DNA from: Cellulomonas aerilata
Lineage (GTDB): Bacteria > Actinomycetota > Actinomycetes > Actinomycetales > Cellulomonadaceae
DNA length: 64,000 nt
Reading direction: 5' to 3'
Assembly (NCBI RefSeq): GCF_007991755.1
Contig: NZ_BJYY01000019.1
Coordinates: forward strand, 1 to 64,000
Part shown: positions 1-9,111 of the stretch, in pieces
How the letters are laid out: every line of letters begins with the position of its first letter
Position numbering within the stretch: the stretch's first letter is position 1
Notes under the pieces: model-generated
What the model saw: the letters and a program-made list of their open reading frames with translations, nothing else
The model's database searches: none
Told to the model about the DNA's origin: nothing
Translations under genes and position numbers: made by a program

Positions 1-15
1 AGGACGAGGAACATC

Positions 16-39
16 GAGCCACCCCGACCGGGGTGGCTC
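16..39 (+). terminator. Rho-independent terminator hairpin
   Basis: A perfect 10-bp stem (GAGCCACCCC, 16-25, with GGGGTGGCTC, 30-39) encloses a 4-nt GACC loop and is followed by a T-rich stretch (TCTCCTTGTCGTTT). It probably ends a + strand transcription unit lying before the window; the gene it serves is not visible. Confidence 0.8.
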
Positions 40-648
40 TCCTTGTCGTTTCAGTCGGGCATTCGCTGGCTTCATGTGACCGTGGTGGCCCGAGCCCAAG
101 GCGCTCACGGCGTCACGCGATGATGTCGGCAGGCACGCTCAGATCGTGGCGCGCGCGAGAGCTGCGGCGCCGAGCGGCGACAAGGTCGTCGCGGGCGCGG
201 CGTCGACGTCCGTCGGCAACTCGGCGACGACGTCAGGACGCATAGCTGTGCGGGCGCCGTGATGGAGTGGCGGACCGACGCCGTTGCCGGCGCGGCGTCA
301 AGAGCCTGCGGGAGAGGTGACCCGCTGCCGCCCGCGGCGGGTACGCCGACGAGGCGTCGTGCTACGGACTCCCGCCGCGCCGGCGTGGACGGCTGGGGCG
401 TCGTCCCCGCCGCTCGCGGTCCGCATCTGCGTGCGCGGGCCGTATCTCGCGGTAAGTCCGGGGGGCGGCGACCTGCTCGAGAGGGGCTCGACTGCGCACT
501 GGAAGCCGGCTGGTGTCACCGCGTCCGTGCGCCGTCATGCTGGTCCAGCGAGGCGGGCCGAGTGTGACGGCGTTCTCGTCGGCCGGCGCGCAGGGGCGAT
601 GCTCGCGATGAGACGATGGGTCTTTGCTTTCGATGAGGGGACACACAC
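40..648. other. gene-free stretch between terminator and TPR gene
   Basis: About 600 nt with short open frames in several phases but no recognisable protein, no tRNA or rRNA, and no clear promoter. The only well-supported element is the GAGGGG ribosome binding site at about 635-640, which serves the GTG start at 649. The high GC content makes chance open frames expected here. Confidence 0.5.
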
Positions 649-2766
649 GTGAACGCGGACGCAGGTCGCTCGAGCGACTCGAGGAGCGGGGACGACCGCG
701 GATCCCGGGACGCACGCGCAGGCCGTGACGCAGGGCGCGGAAGTGGTCAGGCGGGCGGCGGCTACCCGCGGAGCGGAAGTCCGCGTGGTGCCGGCGCGGG
801 CGCACGCGGTACCGGTGCGGCGACCGGCGGGCGCGGTTCCGCCGGCGAGCGCGGGGGCTGGCAGGACCGGCGCCCCTCGACCGGGGATGCGCCGCGCGCG
901 GGCGGAGGCCGTGGTGGCTTCGCGTCGGGGGGGCCTCGAGGCGCGGCGCGGTCCGGCAACCCGGCTCTCGGCGGTGACCGGGACCGACAGGCGCCTGCGA
1001 GCCGCGACCAGAGGGACCAGCGGAGCTCCGGACCGGGTGAGCGCCCGTACCGGCCGCGCGAGGACGGCGACCGGCGCGGCACCGGTGGCCGTCAGGCGGG
1101 CGGCTTCCGCGGACGCGACGACGCCGAGCGTGGACGCCCGGGTAGCGGTGGCGGGCGCGGCTCGTTCGAGCCCCGCACGAGCGCCGGGTCCGACCGTCCC
1201 TATCGGCCCTCGGGTGACCGGCCCGAGCGGGGCTACCGGCCGTCGGGTGGTGCCGCGGACCGTCCGTTCCGGCTGTCGGGTGATCGCCCCGAGCGTCCGT
1301 TCCGGCCGTCGGGTGATCGCCCGGACCGTCCGTTCCGGCCGTCGGGTGATCGGCCGGAGCGTCCGTTCAGGCCTTCGGGTGACCGGCCCGACCGTCCGTC
1401 GCGGGATGCGGGGGACCGTCCGTACCGTGCGTCGTCGGACCGCCCCGAGCGTCCGTACCGTCCGTCGGGTGACCGCCCAGACCGTGGGGGCCGTTCGACC
1501 GGTGACCGGCCCGACCGTCCGTTCCGTCCGTCGTCCGACCGCCCGGACCGCGGGCAGCGTCCGGCCGGAAGCGGCTACGGAGCGTCGTCGGCGCCTCGCC
1601 GCAGCTTCTCCGACGACGCCCCGCGGCTGACGCGCCCGCCGCAGAGCGAGCGGGTGCCTTCGCCCGACATCCCGGACGACGTGCACGCCTCCGACCTCGA
1701 CCGGGCCGTCCGGGCACGGCTGCGCACGCTCAGCAAGGACAACGCCGAGCAGGTCGCCCTGCACCTCGTGATGACCGGGCGCCTGCTGGACACCGAACCG
1801 GAGCTGGCCTACGAGCACGCGCAGGCGGCGGTGCGCCGTGCCGGCCGGGTGGATGTCGTCAGGGAGGCTGCCGGACTGGCCGCCTACCGCACCGGGCGCT
1901 TCGCCGAGGCCCTGCGCGAGCTTCGGACTGTGCGCCGGCTCAACGGCTCCTCGGAGCACCTGGCCGTGATGGCGGACTGCGAACGTGGCCTCGGCCGACC
2001 GGAGCGGGCGATCGCGCTGGCCGCGTCCGACGAGGCGGAGTCCCTCGAGCCGGACGACCAGGTCGAGCTGGCCATGGTCGTCAGCGGCGCACGCCTGGAC
2101 CTAGACGAGGCCGAGGCCGCGCTGGCCGTGCTCAGCACGGGCGCTGCCGCACGTGTCGGCGCCAAGGACGGCCTGCTCGCGGTCCGGGTCGCGCACGCCA
2201 AGGCCACGGCGCTCGAGGCGCTGGGTCGCGCGGACGACGCCGCCGCGGTCCTGTCGGCCTTCTCCGCTGCGGAGCTCGCCGAGGCGGCCGGCGAGGTCGA
2301 GGAGGACGTCGTCGTCTGGGACCTGGCCGACGATGACGACCCGGAGGGCGACGGGGCTGGCTCGGGCGGCGTCCTGTCGCACCAGGACGACGGCGAGGAC
2401 GGGGCGGACGACGTGGACGACGCCGACGGCTCCCCGGAGCCGGGCGACGCCGCGGACGTGGGCGACGGCGAGGGGACTGGGGTCGACGACGTCGACACGG
2501 ATGCGACAGCGGACGCCGCCGTGGCCGTCGACGACGTCGCGGCGGCGGAGCACGCTGCTGACGCCGACGACGTGGCCGCAACAGAGCCCGCCGACCACGG
2601 CGACGCCGACCGGCCGAATGACACCCGGGCCGACGGCGCCGGGACGGTCGACGCCGCCGACGACAGCGACACCGCCGACACCGTCATCGACGGCGCCGGG
2701 ACGGTCGACGCCGTCGACGCGACCGACACCGACGCCGCCGACAGCAACTCGGACGAGCACCGGTGA
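649..2766 (+). CDS. TPR-like protein with basic repeat N-terminus and acidic tail
   Basis: 705 aa. The GTG start is chosen from GAGGGG about 8 nt upstream. Residues 1-345 are disordered, rich in R, G, P, D and S; residues about 181-315 carry an 11-residue repeat of the form GDRPxRPFRPS, visible in DNA as a 33-bp repeat. Residues about 350-555 are helical and TPR-like (for example LAAYRTGRFAEALRELRTV). Residues 556-705 are strongly acidic (D, A, E, T). The molecule is thus a basic-folded-acidic polyampholyte. It is first in a tight operon leading to TlyA, NAD kinase and RecN, and overlaps the HAD gene by 4 bp. Function is unknown; the arginine-rich arm suggests RNA or ribosome contact, which is inference only. 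Confidence 0.85.
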   Translation: MNADAGRSSDSRSGDDRGSRDARAGRDAGRGSGQAGGGYPRSGSPRGAGAGARGTGAATGGRGSAGERGGWQDRRPSTGDAPRAGGGRGGFASGGPRGAARSGNPALGGDRDRQAPASRDQRDQRSSGPGERPYRPREDGDRRGTGGRQAGGFRGRDDAERGRPGSGGGRGSFEPRTSAGSDRPYRPSGDRPERGYRPSGGAADRPFRLSGDRPERPFRPSGDRPDRPFRPSGDRPERPFRPSGDRPDRPSRDAGDRPYRASSDRPERPYRPSGDRPDRGGRSTGDRPDRPFRPSSDRPDRGQRPAGSGYGASSAPRRSFSDDAPRLTRPPQSERVPSPDIPDDVHASDLDRAVRARLRTLSKDNAEQVALHLVMTGRLLDTEPELAYEHAQAAVRRAGRVDVVREAAGLAAYRTGRFAEALRELRTVRRLNGSSEHLAVMADCERGLGRPERAIALAASDEAESLEPDDQVELAMVVSGARLDLDEAEAALAVLSTGAAARVGAKDGLLAVRVAHAKATALEALGRADDAAAVLSAFSAAELAEAAGEVEEDVVVWDLADDDDPEGDGAGSGGVLSHQDDGEDGADDVDDADGSPEPGDAADVGDGEGTGVDDVDTDATADAAVAVDDVAAAEHAADADDVAATEPADHGDADRPNDTRADGAGTVDAADDSDTADTVIDGAGTVDAVDATDTDAADSNSDEHR

Positions 2767-3788
2767 CCGGGCTCATCGGCTGCGACGTCCCGCTCGCCGA
2801 GCGCTACGACCTGGCGCTCGTCGACCTGGACGGCGTCGCCTACCGCGGGCACGACCCCATCGCGAACGCCGCCGAGGGGCTGGGCGGTGCCCGCGCCCGC
2901 GGGATGAGCCTGGTCTTCGTGACCAACAACGCCTCGCGCGAGCCGGAGTCCGTCGCGGCGCAGCTGACCGAGCTCGGCATCCCTGCGGGTCCGGACGAGG
3001 TCATGACGGCGGCCCAGGCGGCTGCGGGCGTGCTCAGCACCCGGCTGCGGCCCGGTGCCAAGGTGCTCGTCGTCGGCGGCGCGGGGCTGCTGACCGCCGT
3101 CCGCAACGCGGGCTTCACGGTCGTGACGTCAGCGGACGACGAGCCCGAGGCGGTCGCCCAGGGGTTCGCCCCCGAGGTCGGCTGGACCCAGCTCGCCGAG
3201 GCCGCGTACGCCGTGCAGCGCGGGGCGTGGCACGTGGCCAGCAACCTGGACCTCAGCCTGCCGATGGCCCGCGGCATCGCGCCGGGCAACGGGTCGCTGG
3301 TCGGTGCCGTGCGTGCCGCGACGGGCGTCGTCCCGGACAGCGCGGGCAAGCCGTCGCCGACGATGTACCGGCTCGCCGTCGAGCGCGCCGGCGCGTCGGC
3401 CCCGATGGTAATCGGCGACCGGCTGGACACCGACCTCGGCGGCGCTCGTGCTGCGGGGTACCCGGGCCTGCACGTCCTGACCGGCATCAACAGCGGCCGG
3501 GACGCGGTGCTCGCCCACCCGAGCGAGCGTCCGTACTTCGTCGGCGCGGACCTGCTGTCGGTCCTGGAGGCGCACCCCGCGCCCGAGGCCACCGCCGAGG
3601 GCTGGTGGACGACGCGCGGGGCGGCGGCCCGGGTCGTCGACGGGCGTCTGGAGCTGCGTCCGGCGGCGGGCGACACCACAGAGCTGAACCTGCTGCGGTC
3701 CGCGTGCGCCGCCGCCTGGGCTGCCGCGGACGACGGCGCCCCGGTGGACGCCGCGTCCGTCCCCGAGCTGGCGGTCCCGGGGACCTGA
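2763..3788 (+). CDS. HAD-IIA family sugar-phosphatase-like hydrolase (NagD-like)
   Basis: 341 aa. HAD motif I DLDGV (residues 21-25) holds the aspartate nucleophile; FVTNNAS (about 51-57) is the class IIA motif II region; the acidic motif IGDRLDTD is near 217-224. The family dephosphorylates small metabolites such as sugar phosphates or p-nitrophenyl phosphate; the substrate cannot be told from sequence. A C-terminal extension of about 60-70 aa follows the HAD core. GTG start overlaps the previous stop (GTGA), so translation is probably coupled. Confidence 0.9.
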   Translation: MTGLIGCDVPLAERYDLALVDLDGVAYRGHDPIANAAEGLGGARARGMSLVFVTNNASREPESVAAQLTELGIPAGPDEVMTAAQAAAGVLSTRLRPGAKVLVVGGAGLLTAVRNAGFTVVTSADDEPEAVAQGFAPEVGWTQLAEAAYAVQRGAWHVASNLDLSLPMARGIAPGNGSLVGAVRAATGVVPDSAGKPSPTMYRLAVERAGASAPMVIGDRLDTDLGGARAAGYPGLHVLTGINSGRDAVLAHPSERPYFVGADLLSVLEAHPAPEATAEGWWTTRGAAARVVDGRLELRPAAGDTTELNLLRSACAAAWAAADDGAPVDAASVPELAVPGT

Positions 3789-3909
3789 GCGCGTCCGTGG
3801 CCGCTAGCGTGGCTGCGGCTGCCCGCCCGACGACCGGGTGCGAGGGAACGGATCGGGGCGGCGCGGGCGGATTGAGGACGCAGGACGACGAGGACGGCAG
3901 GGGAGAGCG

Positions 3910-4326
3910 GTGCACGACGACGACCGGACCGACCAGGCAGCGCGCCCGACGCCGGGTCCCGTCCCGACGCCGGGTCCCGTCCCGACGCCGGGTCCCGTCC
4001 CGACACCGGGTCCGGTACCGACGCCGGGCGCGCGGCCGACGCCGGGTCCGGTCCCGACGCCGAGCCCGCGCCCGACGCCGGGACCAGCGCCGACGTCGGG
4101 CGCGCGGCTGACGCCGGGACCAGCGCCGGCTCCTGCGCCGACTCCCACCGGAGCGTCCGACGAGCCCGACCCCACCGACGACCCCGACTCCACCGGCGAC
4201 GCCGCGGTCGACGAGGCGCTGTCACGGCTGGCCGGGCTCGAGGACCTGCCGGTGCGCGACCACGTCGCCGTCTTCGACGCCGTGCACGCCGCCCTGCAGG
4301 ACCGTCTCGCCGACGTCGAGGACTGA
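3910..4326 (+). CDS. small protein with PTPGPV repeats and conserved helical tail
   Basis: 138 aa from GTG 3910, preceded by AGGGGAGAG. Residues 13 to about 75 are tandem hexapeptides of the type PTPGPV, encoded by an 18-bp DNA repeat. After an acidic linker comes a helical tail ending RLADVED (VDEALSRLAGLEDLPVRDHV and onward), which is the only part that looks conserved. It sits 1 nt before tlyA in the operon. No function is recognised; the proline-rich arm could be an extended spacer. Confidence 0.7.
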   Translation: MHDDDRTDQAARPTPGPVPTPGPVPTPGPVPTPGPVPTPGARPTPGPVPTPSPRPTPGPAPTSGARLTPGPAPAPAPTPTGASDEPDPTDDPDSTGDAAVDEALSRLAGLEDLPVRDHVAVFDAVHAALQDRLADVED

Positions 4327-4327
4327 C

Positions 4328-5257
4328 GTGCCCGATCGCGGACGCCTGGACGCCGAGCTGGTCCGGCGCGGCCTGGCGCGCTCCCGGCGCCATGCCGGCG
4401 AGCTGATCGCCGCGGGCCGGGTGCAGGTCTCCGGTGCCGTCGCGGCCAAGAGCTCGGTGCCGGTCGCGCCGGAGCAGCCGATCGACGTCGCGGCCGACGG
4501 GTCCGGTCCGCAGTACGCGTCGCGCGCGGGTCACAAGCTGGCCGGCGCCCTGGACGCGCTCGGTCCCGACGGACCCCGCGTGGTCGGTCGGCGCTGCCTG
4601 GACGCCGGTGCGTCGACGGGTGGCTTCACCGACGTCCTGCTGACGCGCGGCGCCGAGCACGTGACGGCCGTCGACGTCGGGCACGGGCAGCTCGTGCCGC
4701 GGCTGCTCGAGGACCCCCGGGTGACCGCGCGCGAGGGGGTCAACGTCCGCCACCTGACGCGCGCGGACGTCGAGCCGCGGCCCGAGCTGGTCGTGGGAGA
4801 CCTGTCGTTCATCTCCCTGACCCTCGTGCTGCCCGCGCTGGCGGAGGTCGTCGCCCCGGGTGGCGACCTGCTGCTCATGGTCAAGCCCCAGTTCGAGGTG
4901 GGCCGCGAGCGGCTCGGCACCGGCGGCGTCGTCCGGGACGCCGCGCTGAGGACGGGAGCCGTCCTGGACGTCGCCCTCGCGGCGCTGCGGGCCGGCCTGC
5001 AGGTGCGCGACGTCGTGGCGAGCCCGCTGCCGGGCCCCGGCGGCAACGTCGAGTACTTCCTGTGGCTGCAGGCGTCCGAGGCGCAGGGCGACGACGCGCG
5101 TGTGGGCGGCACCAGGCAGGATGTGGCAGACCACGACGGACCCGACGCAGACCTGCGCCGGCTCGTGGAGCGCGCGGTGGCGGAGGGGCCGACCGGCGAG
5201 GGAGCGACCTGGAGCTCGGGCACGGGTTCGAGCGCGACGAGCGGAGGTGGGCGATGA
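4328..5257 (+). CDS. tlyA: TlyA family rRNA (cytidine-2'-O)-methyltransferase
   Basis: 309 aa. Residues about 4-60 form an S4 RNA-binding domain (LDAELVRRGLARSRRHA; AAGRVQVSG). The rest is an FtsJ/RrmJ-type SAM methyltransferase: LDAGASTGGFTDVL near 90 is the SAM loop, GDLSFISL and MVKPQFEVGRE are further family motifs. TlyA 2'-O-methylates cytidines of 16S and 23S rRNA and sets capreomycin sensitivity in mycobacteria. The start is GTG 4328, 1 nt after the previous stop; the 3' end overlaps nadK by 4 bp. A C-terminal extension of about 50 aa after the methyltransferase fold is poorly conserved. Confidence 0.93.
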   Translation: MPDRGRLDAELVRRGLARSRRHAGELIAAGRVQVSGAVAAKSSVPVAPEQPIDVAADGSGPQYASRAGHKLAGALDALGPDGPRVVGRRCLDAGASTGGFTDVLLTRGAEHVTAVDVGHGQLVPRLLEDPRVTAREGVNVRHLTRADVEPRPELVVGDLSFISLTLVLPALAEVVAPGGDLLLMVKPQFEVGRERLGTGGVVRDAALRTGAVLDVALAALRAGLQVRDVVASPLPGPGGNVEYFLWLQASEAQGDDARVGGTRQDVADHDGPDADLRRLVERAVAEGPTGEGATWSSGTGSSATSGGGR

Positions 5258-6150
5258 CACGGCGTGCGCTCGTGGTGACCCACGGAGGACGCGAGGAGGC
5301 CGTCACCGCGACCGCGGAGGCCGTCCGGGAGCTCGAGCACGCGGGCATCGAGCCGGTGCAGGCGGCGTTCGAGCCGCACGACGGGGCCGCGCCCGTGGAC
5401 CTCACCGACGTGGAGATGGCGATCGTCCTCGGCGGTGACGGGACGATCCTGCGTGCCGCGGAGATGACCCGGGAGACCTCCATCCCGCTGCTCGGCGTCA
5501 ACCTCGGGCACGTCGGCTTCCTGGCCGAGAGCGAGCGCGACGACGTCAGCGAGGCCGTGCGGCGCATGGCGGCGGGCGACTTCGAGGTGGAGGAGCGCGG
5601 CACGCTCGACGTCCGTGCCCTGGTCCCCGGCGAGCCGGACACCCTCGTGACCTCGTGGGCGCTCAACGACGCGACCGTGGACAAGTCCGACCGCAACCGG
5701 ATGGTGGAGGTGGTCGTCGAGGTCGACGGGCGCCCGCTGTCCTCGTTCGGGTGCGACGGCGTGGTGATGTCCACCTCGACCGGCTCGACCGCGTACGCGT
5801 TCTCCGCCGGCGGTCCGGTGGTGTGGCCGGACGTCGACGGCATGATCCTCGTCCCGGTCTCCGCGCACGCCCTGTTCGCCCGGCCGCTGGTGGTGGGCCC
5901 GGGCAGCGTCCTGGCGGTGGAGGTCCTCGCCCGCTCGACGTCGACCGCGGTCCTCACGTGCGACGGACGGCGCCGGTTCCCGCTGCCGTCCGGGGTGCGC
6001 GTGGAGGTCCGGCGCAGCGAGGTGCCGGTCCGGCTCGCCCGGCTCAGCCGCGCCCCGTTCACCGACCGGCTCGTCAGCAAGTTCTCCCTGCCCGTCGAGG
6101 GCTGGCGCGGCCGCAACCCCGGGGACGTGCCGCGCGGGGTCGCGCCGTGA
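5254..6150 (+). CDS. nadK: NAD kinase
   Basis: 298 aa. Phosphorylates NAD to NADP in the cytoplasm. The GGDGT motif (about 59-64) and the STGSTAYAFSAGG motif (about 174-186) are diagnostic. The usual LNE of the family reads LND here, a conservative change. ATG 5254 is chosen over upstream in-frame codons because GGAGGTGG lies 4-11 nt before it and it makes an ATGA overlap with tlyA; the 3' end overlaps recN by GTGA. The tlyA-nadK-recN order is standard in actinobacteria. Confidence 0.95.
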   Translation: MTRRALVVTHGGREEAVTATAEAVRELEHAGIEPVQAAFEPHDGAAPVDLTDVEMAIVLGGDGTILRAAEMTRETSIPLLGVNLGHVGFLAESERDDVSEAVRRMAAGDFEVEERGTLDVRALVPGEPDTLVTSWALNDATVDKSDRNRMVEVVVEVDGRPLSSFGCDGVVMSTSTGSTAYAFSAGGPVVWPDVDGMILVPVSAHALFARPLVVGPGSVLAVEVLARSTSTAVLTCDGRRRFPLPSGVRVEVRRSEVPVRLARLSRAPFTDRLVSKFSLPVEGWRGRNPGDVPRGVAP

Positions 6151-7865
6151 TCGAGGAGATGCGGATCGACAACCTCGGCGTCATCTCCCGGGCGCACGTC
6201 GCCCTGGGCGCCGGGCTGACGGTGCTGACCGGCGAGACCGGTGCGGGCAAGACCATGGTCCTCACCGGGCTGAACCTCCTGCTCGGCGGCAAGGCCGACA
6301 CCGGGGCGGTGCGTGTCGGGCAGCGGTCCGCGGCCGTCGAGGGCCGGCTCGCCGTGCCGTCGGACTCCGCCGTCGCCGAGCGGGCCCGGGACGCCGGTGC
6401 GGAGCTGGACGACGACGGGACGCTCGTCGTCCTGCGGACCGTCGCGGCCGAGGGCCGCTCGCGCGCGTTCCTCGGGGGGCGCAGCGTGCCGCAGGCGGTG
6501 CTCGCCGAGCTCGCCGACGACCTCGTCACCGTGCACGGCCAGACCGACCAGGCGCGGCTGCGCTCGCCGGCCCGGCAGCGCCAGGCCCTGGACGCGTTCG
6601 CCGGCCGCGACCACGCGGGGACCCTCGCCGGGTACCGCGCCGCCTGGGCGGAGCGCGCCCGGCTGGACGAGGAGATCGACGACCTGACCACCCGGGCGCA
6701 GGACCGGGCGCGGGAGGCCGAGCTGCTCCGGCTCGGGCTGGCGGAGGTCGAGCGTGTCGACCCGCAGCCGGGGGAGGACGTCGAGCTCGCCGCCGAGACC
6801 GAGCGCCTCGCGAACGCCGAGGACCTGCGGTCCGCCGCCACGGGTGCGCACGCCGCGCTGTCCGGCTCGGACGACGGCCCGGACGAGGCGACCGCCGTCG
6901 TCGCCGTCGACGCCGCCCGCCGGCTGCTGGAGCAGGCCGGGCACCACGACCCGGTGCTCGCCGCGCTCGCCGGCCGGCTCGCGGACCTGGGGTACCTGCT
7001 CGCCGACGTCTCCACCGAGCTGTCCGGGTACCTGCAGGACCTGCAGGCGGACCCGCTGCGCCTGGCCGCCGTCCAGGAGCGCCGCGCGCAGCTCGGGCAG
7101 CTGACCCGCAGCTACGGCGAGGACGTCGACGCGGTGCTCGCCTGGGCGCAGACCGCCAGCCAGCGGCTGTTCGAGCTCGACGGCGGCGGCGACCGGCTCG
7201 CCGCGCTCACCGAGCGCCGCGCCGAGCTGACCCGCACCCTCGACGGGCTCGCCGACCGGCTGACGTCCGGCCGCCGGGCGGCGGCCCAGACGCTCGCCGC
7301 CGCGGTGACCGAGGAGCTGGCCGGGCTGGCGATGGGCGGTGCGACGCTGCTCGTGCAGGTCGCGGAGGCCGAGGAGCCGGGGCCGTGGGGCCGTGACGTC
7401 GTGGAGATGCTGCTCGTCCCGCACGCCGGTGCCCCCGCACGCCCGCTGGGCCGGGGTGCGTCCGGCGGCGAGCTGTCACGGGTCATGCTCGCCATCGAGG
7501 TCGCGCTGGCGACGTCACCGGAGTCCGGTGCGCACCGGCCGCCGACCTTCGTGTTCGACGAGGTCGACGCCGGCGTGGGTGGCAAGGCCGCCGTGGAGGT
7601 CGGGCGGCGGCTCGCCGCGCTCGCCGCCGACGCCCAGGTGCTCGTGGTGACGCACCTCGCGCAGGTCGCCGCGTTCGCCGACACCCACCTCGTGGTGACC
7701 AAGGGCACGGGGGACGGTGAGGACGCCGTCACCGAGTCCGGCGTGCGCACCGTGACCGGCGCCGACCGGGTGCGGGAGCTGGCCCGGATGCTGTCCGGGC
7801 AGGACTCCGACGCCGCGCGGCAGCACGCCGCTGAGCTCCTCGAGCTGTCGGGCGTGGGACGATGA
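6147..7865 (+). CDS. recN: DNA repair ATPase RecN
   Basis: 572 aa, full family length. An SMC-like ATPase that gathers DNA at double-strand breaks. Walker A is GETGAGKT near residue 30; a central coiled-coil region spans roughly 150-370; the C-terminal half carries the ABC signature GASGGELSRVM and Walker B FVFDEVDAGVGG, followed by THLAQVAAFAD. GTG 6147 overlaps the nadK stop. 3 of the 4 upstream operon junctions also overlap, implying co-translation. Confidence 0.95.
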   Translation: MIEEMRIDNLGVISRAHVALGAGLTVLTGETGAGKTMVLTGLNLLLGGKADTGAVRVGQRSAAVEGRLAVPSDSAVAERARDAGAELDDDGTLVVLRTVAAEGRSRAFLGGRSVPQAVLAELADDLVTVHGQTDQARLRSPARQRQALDAFAGRDHAGTLAGYRAAWAERARLDEEIDDLTTRAQDRAREAELLRLGLAEVERVDPQPGEDVELAAETERLANAEDLRSAATGAHAALSGSDDGPDEATAVVAVDAARRLLEQAGHHDPVLAALAGRLADLGYLLADVSTELSGYLQDLQADPLRLAAVQERRAQLGQLTRSYGEDVDAVLAWAQTASQRLFELDGGGDRLAALTERRAELTRTLDGLADRLTSGRRAAAQTLAAAVTEELAGLAMGGATLLVQVAEAEEPGPWGRDVVEMLLVPHAGAPARPLGRGASGGELSRVMLAIEVALATSPESGAHRPPTFVFDEVDAGVGGKAAVEVGRRLAALAADAQVLVVTHLAQVAAFADTHLVVTKGTGDGEDAVTESGVRTVTGADRVRELARMLSGQDSDAARQHAAELLELSGVGR

Positions 7866-7871
7866 CAGGCG

Positions 7872-9059
7872 ATGAGACTGACGCTGCGCAGGAGCGCGCC
7901 CCTTCCTGAGACCCCGGGGACCGCCGGGCCGGCCCGGGTCGACCCCCGCACCAAGGCGCTCACGAAGAGGCTCCGCCCGGGCGACGTCGCCGTCATCGAC
8001 CACCTGGACATCGACCGGGTCTCGGCCGAGGCGCTCGTCGCGTGCCAGCCGGCCGCCGTGCTCAACGCCGCCCGGTCGACCTCGGGGCGCTACCCGAACC
8101 TGGGACCGGAGATCATCCACGCCGCGGGCATCCCGCTGGTCGACGACCTCGGGCCGGACGTCATGTCGCTCACCGAGGGCCGGGTCGTCCGGGTCGAGGA
8201 CGGCGTCGTCTACGACGGCGACCACATCGTCGCCGAGGGCGTGGAGCAGACAAGCGAGACCATCGAGCGGAACCTGGAGGACGCACGCGCCGGGCTCTCG
8301 GTCCAGCTCGAGTCGTTCGCGGCCAACACGATGGACTACCTGCGCCGCGAGCGTGACCTGCTGCTGGACGGCGTCGGCGTCCCGGACATCACGACGGTCA
8401 TCGACGGTCGCCAGGTGCTCATCGTGGTGCGCGGGTACCACTACAAGGAGGACCTGGCCACGCTGCGGCCGTACATCGTGGAGTACCGGCCCGTGCTGAT
8501 CGGGGTCGACGGCGGCGCGGACGCCATCCTCGAGGCCGGCTACCGTCCCGACCTCGTCGTGGGGGACATGGACTCGGTGTCCGACCGGGCCCTGACCTGC
8601 GGCGCGGAGATCGTCGTCCACGCCTACCGCGACGGTCGGGCGCCGGGGGTCGAGCGGGTGGAGAAGCTCGGCGTCCCGCATGTCGTCTTCCCGGCGACCG
8701 GGACCAGCGAGGACGTCGCGATGCTGCTCGCCGACGACAAGGGGGCCGAGCTCATCGTCGCGGTCGGCACCCACGCCACCCTGGTCGAGTTCCTGGACAA
8801 GGGCCGCTCCGGGATGGCCAGCACCTTCCTGACCCGCCTGCGGGTGGGCAGCAAGCTCGTCGACGCCAAGGGCGTCTCCCGGCTCTACCGGCACCGCATC
8901 TCCAACCTCCAGCTCTTCTTCCTCGTGCTCGCCGGGCTCTTCGCGCTCGGCGTGGCGCTGGCGGCGACCGAGGCGGGGCAGACGCTCATCGCGCTGGTGA
9001 TGGCCCGGGTCGACGACGTCTTCTCGTGGGTCGGGCAGCTGGTCGGCGGGTCCTCGTGA
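7872..9059 (+). CDS. steA: SteA family cytokinetic-ring protein
   Basis: 395 aa. The family motif ARSTSGRYPNLGPEIIHAAG and a thiamine-pyrophosphokinase-like fold (VDGGADAILEAGYRPDLVVG) identify SteA. A single hydrophobic helix near the C-terminus (LQLFFLVLAGLFALGVALAA) should anchor it with its main domain in the cytoplasm. In Corynebacterium, SteA and SteB form a complex needed for cytokinesis and proper activation of cell-wall hydrolases. steB follows 52 nt later. Annotated in many genomes as a thiamine pyrophosphokinase-like protein, but thiamine genes are absent here. Confidence 0.85.
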   Translation: MRLTLRRSAPLPETPGTAGPARVDPRTKALTKRLRPGDVAVIDHLDIDRVSAEALVACQPAAVLNAARSTSGRYPNLGPEIIHAAGIPLVDDLGPDVMSLTEGRVVRVEDGVVYDGDHIVAEGVEQTSETIERNLEDARAGLSVQLESFAANTMDYLRRERDLLLDGVGVPDITTVIDGRQVLIVVRGYHYKEDLATLRPYIVEYRPVLIGVDGGADAILEAGYRPDLVVGDMDSVSDRALTCGAEIVVHAYRDGRAPGVERVEKLGVPHVVFPATGTSEDVAMLLADDKGAELIVAVGTHATLVEFLDKGRSGMASTFLTRLRVGSKLVDAKGVSRLYRHRISNLQLFFLVLAGLFALGVALAATEAGQTLIALVMARVDDVFSWVGQLVGGSS

Positions 9060-9111
9060 CCTGCCGGGCAGCACGCGTCCCTCGCACCACCTCACACGGA
9101 ACGGCAGCCCG

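Noticed and set aside
259-567. Overlapping open frames upstream of the TPR gene
   Set aside because: Composition is that of chance frames in GC-rich DNA, no ribosome binding site and no family resemblance.
535-1959. Long open frame on the minus strand opposite the TPR gene
   Set aside because: It is a low-complexity RTVRA/TRRPERT shadow of the Arg-rich repeats; the plus frame has the ribosome binding site, TPR core and operon overlap.
7872-9059. Thiamine pyrophosphokinase
   Set aside because: Only a partial TPK-like fold; the SteA family motif and C-terminal membrane helix fit better and no thiamine genes are present.
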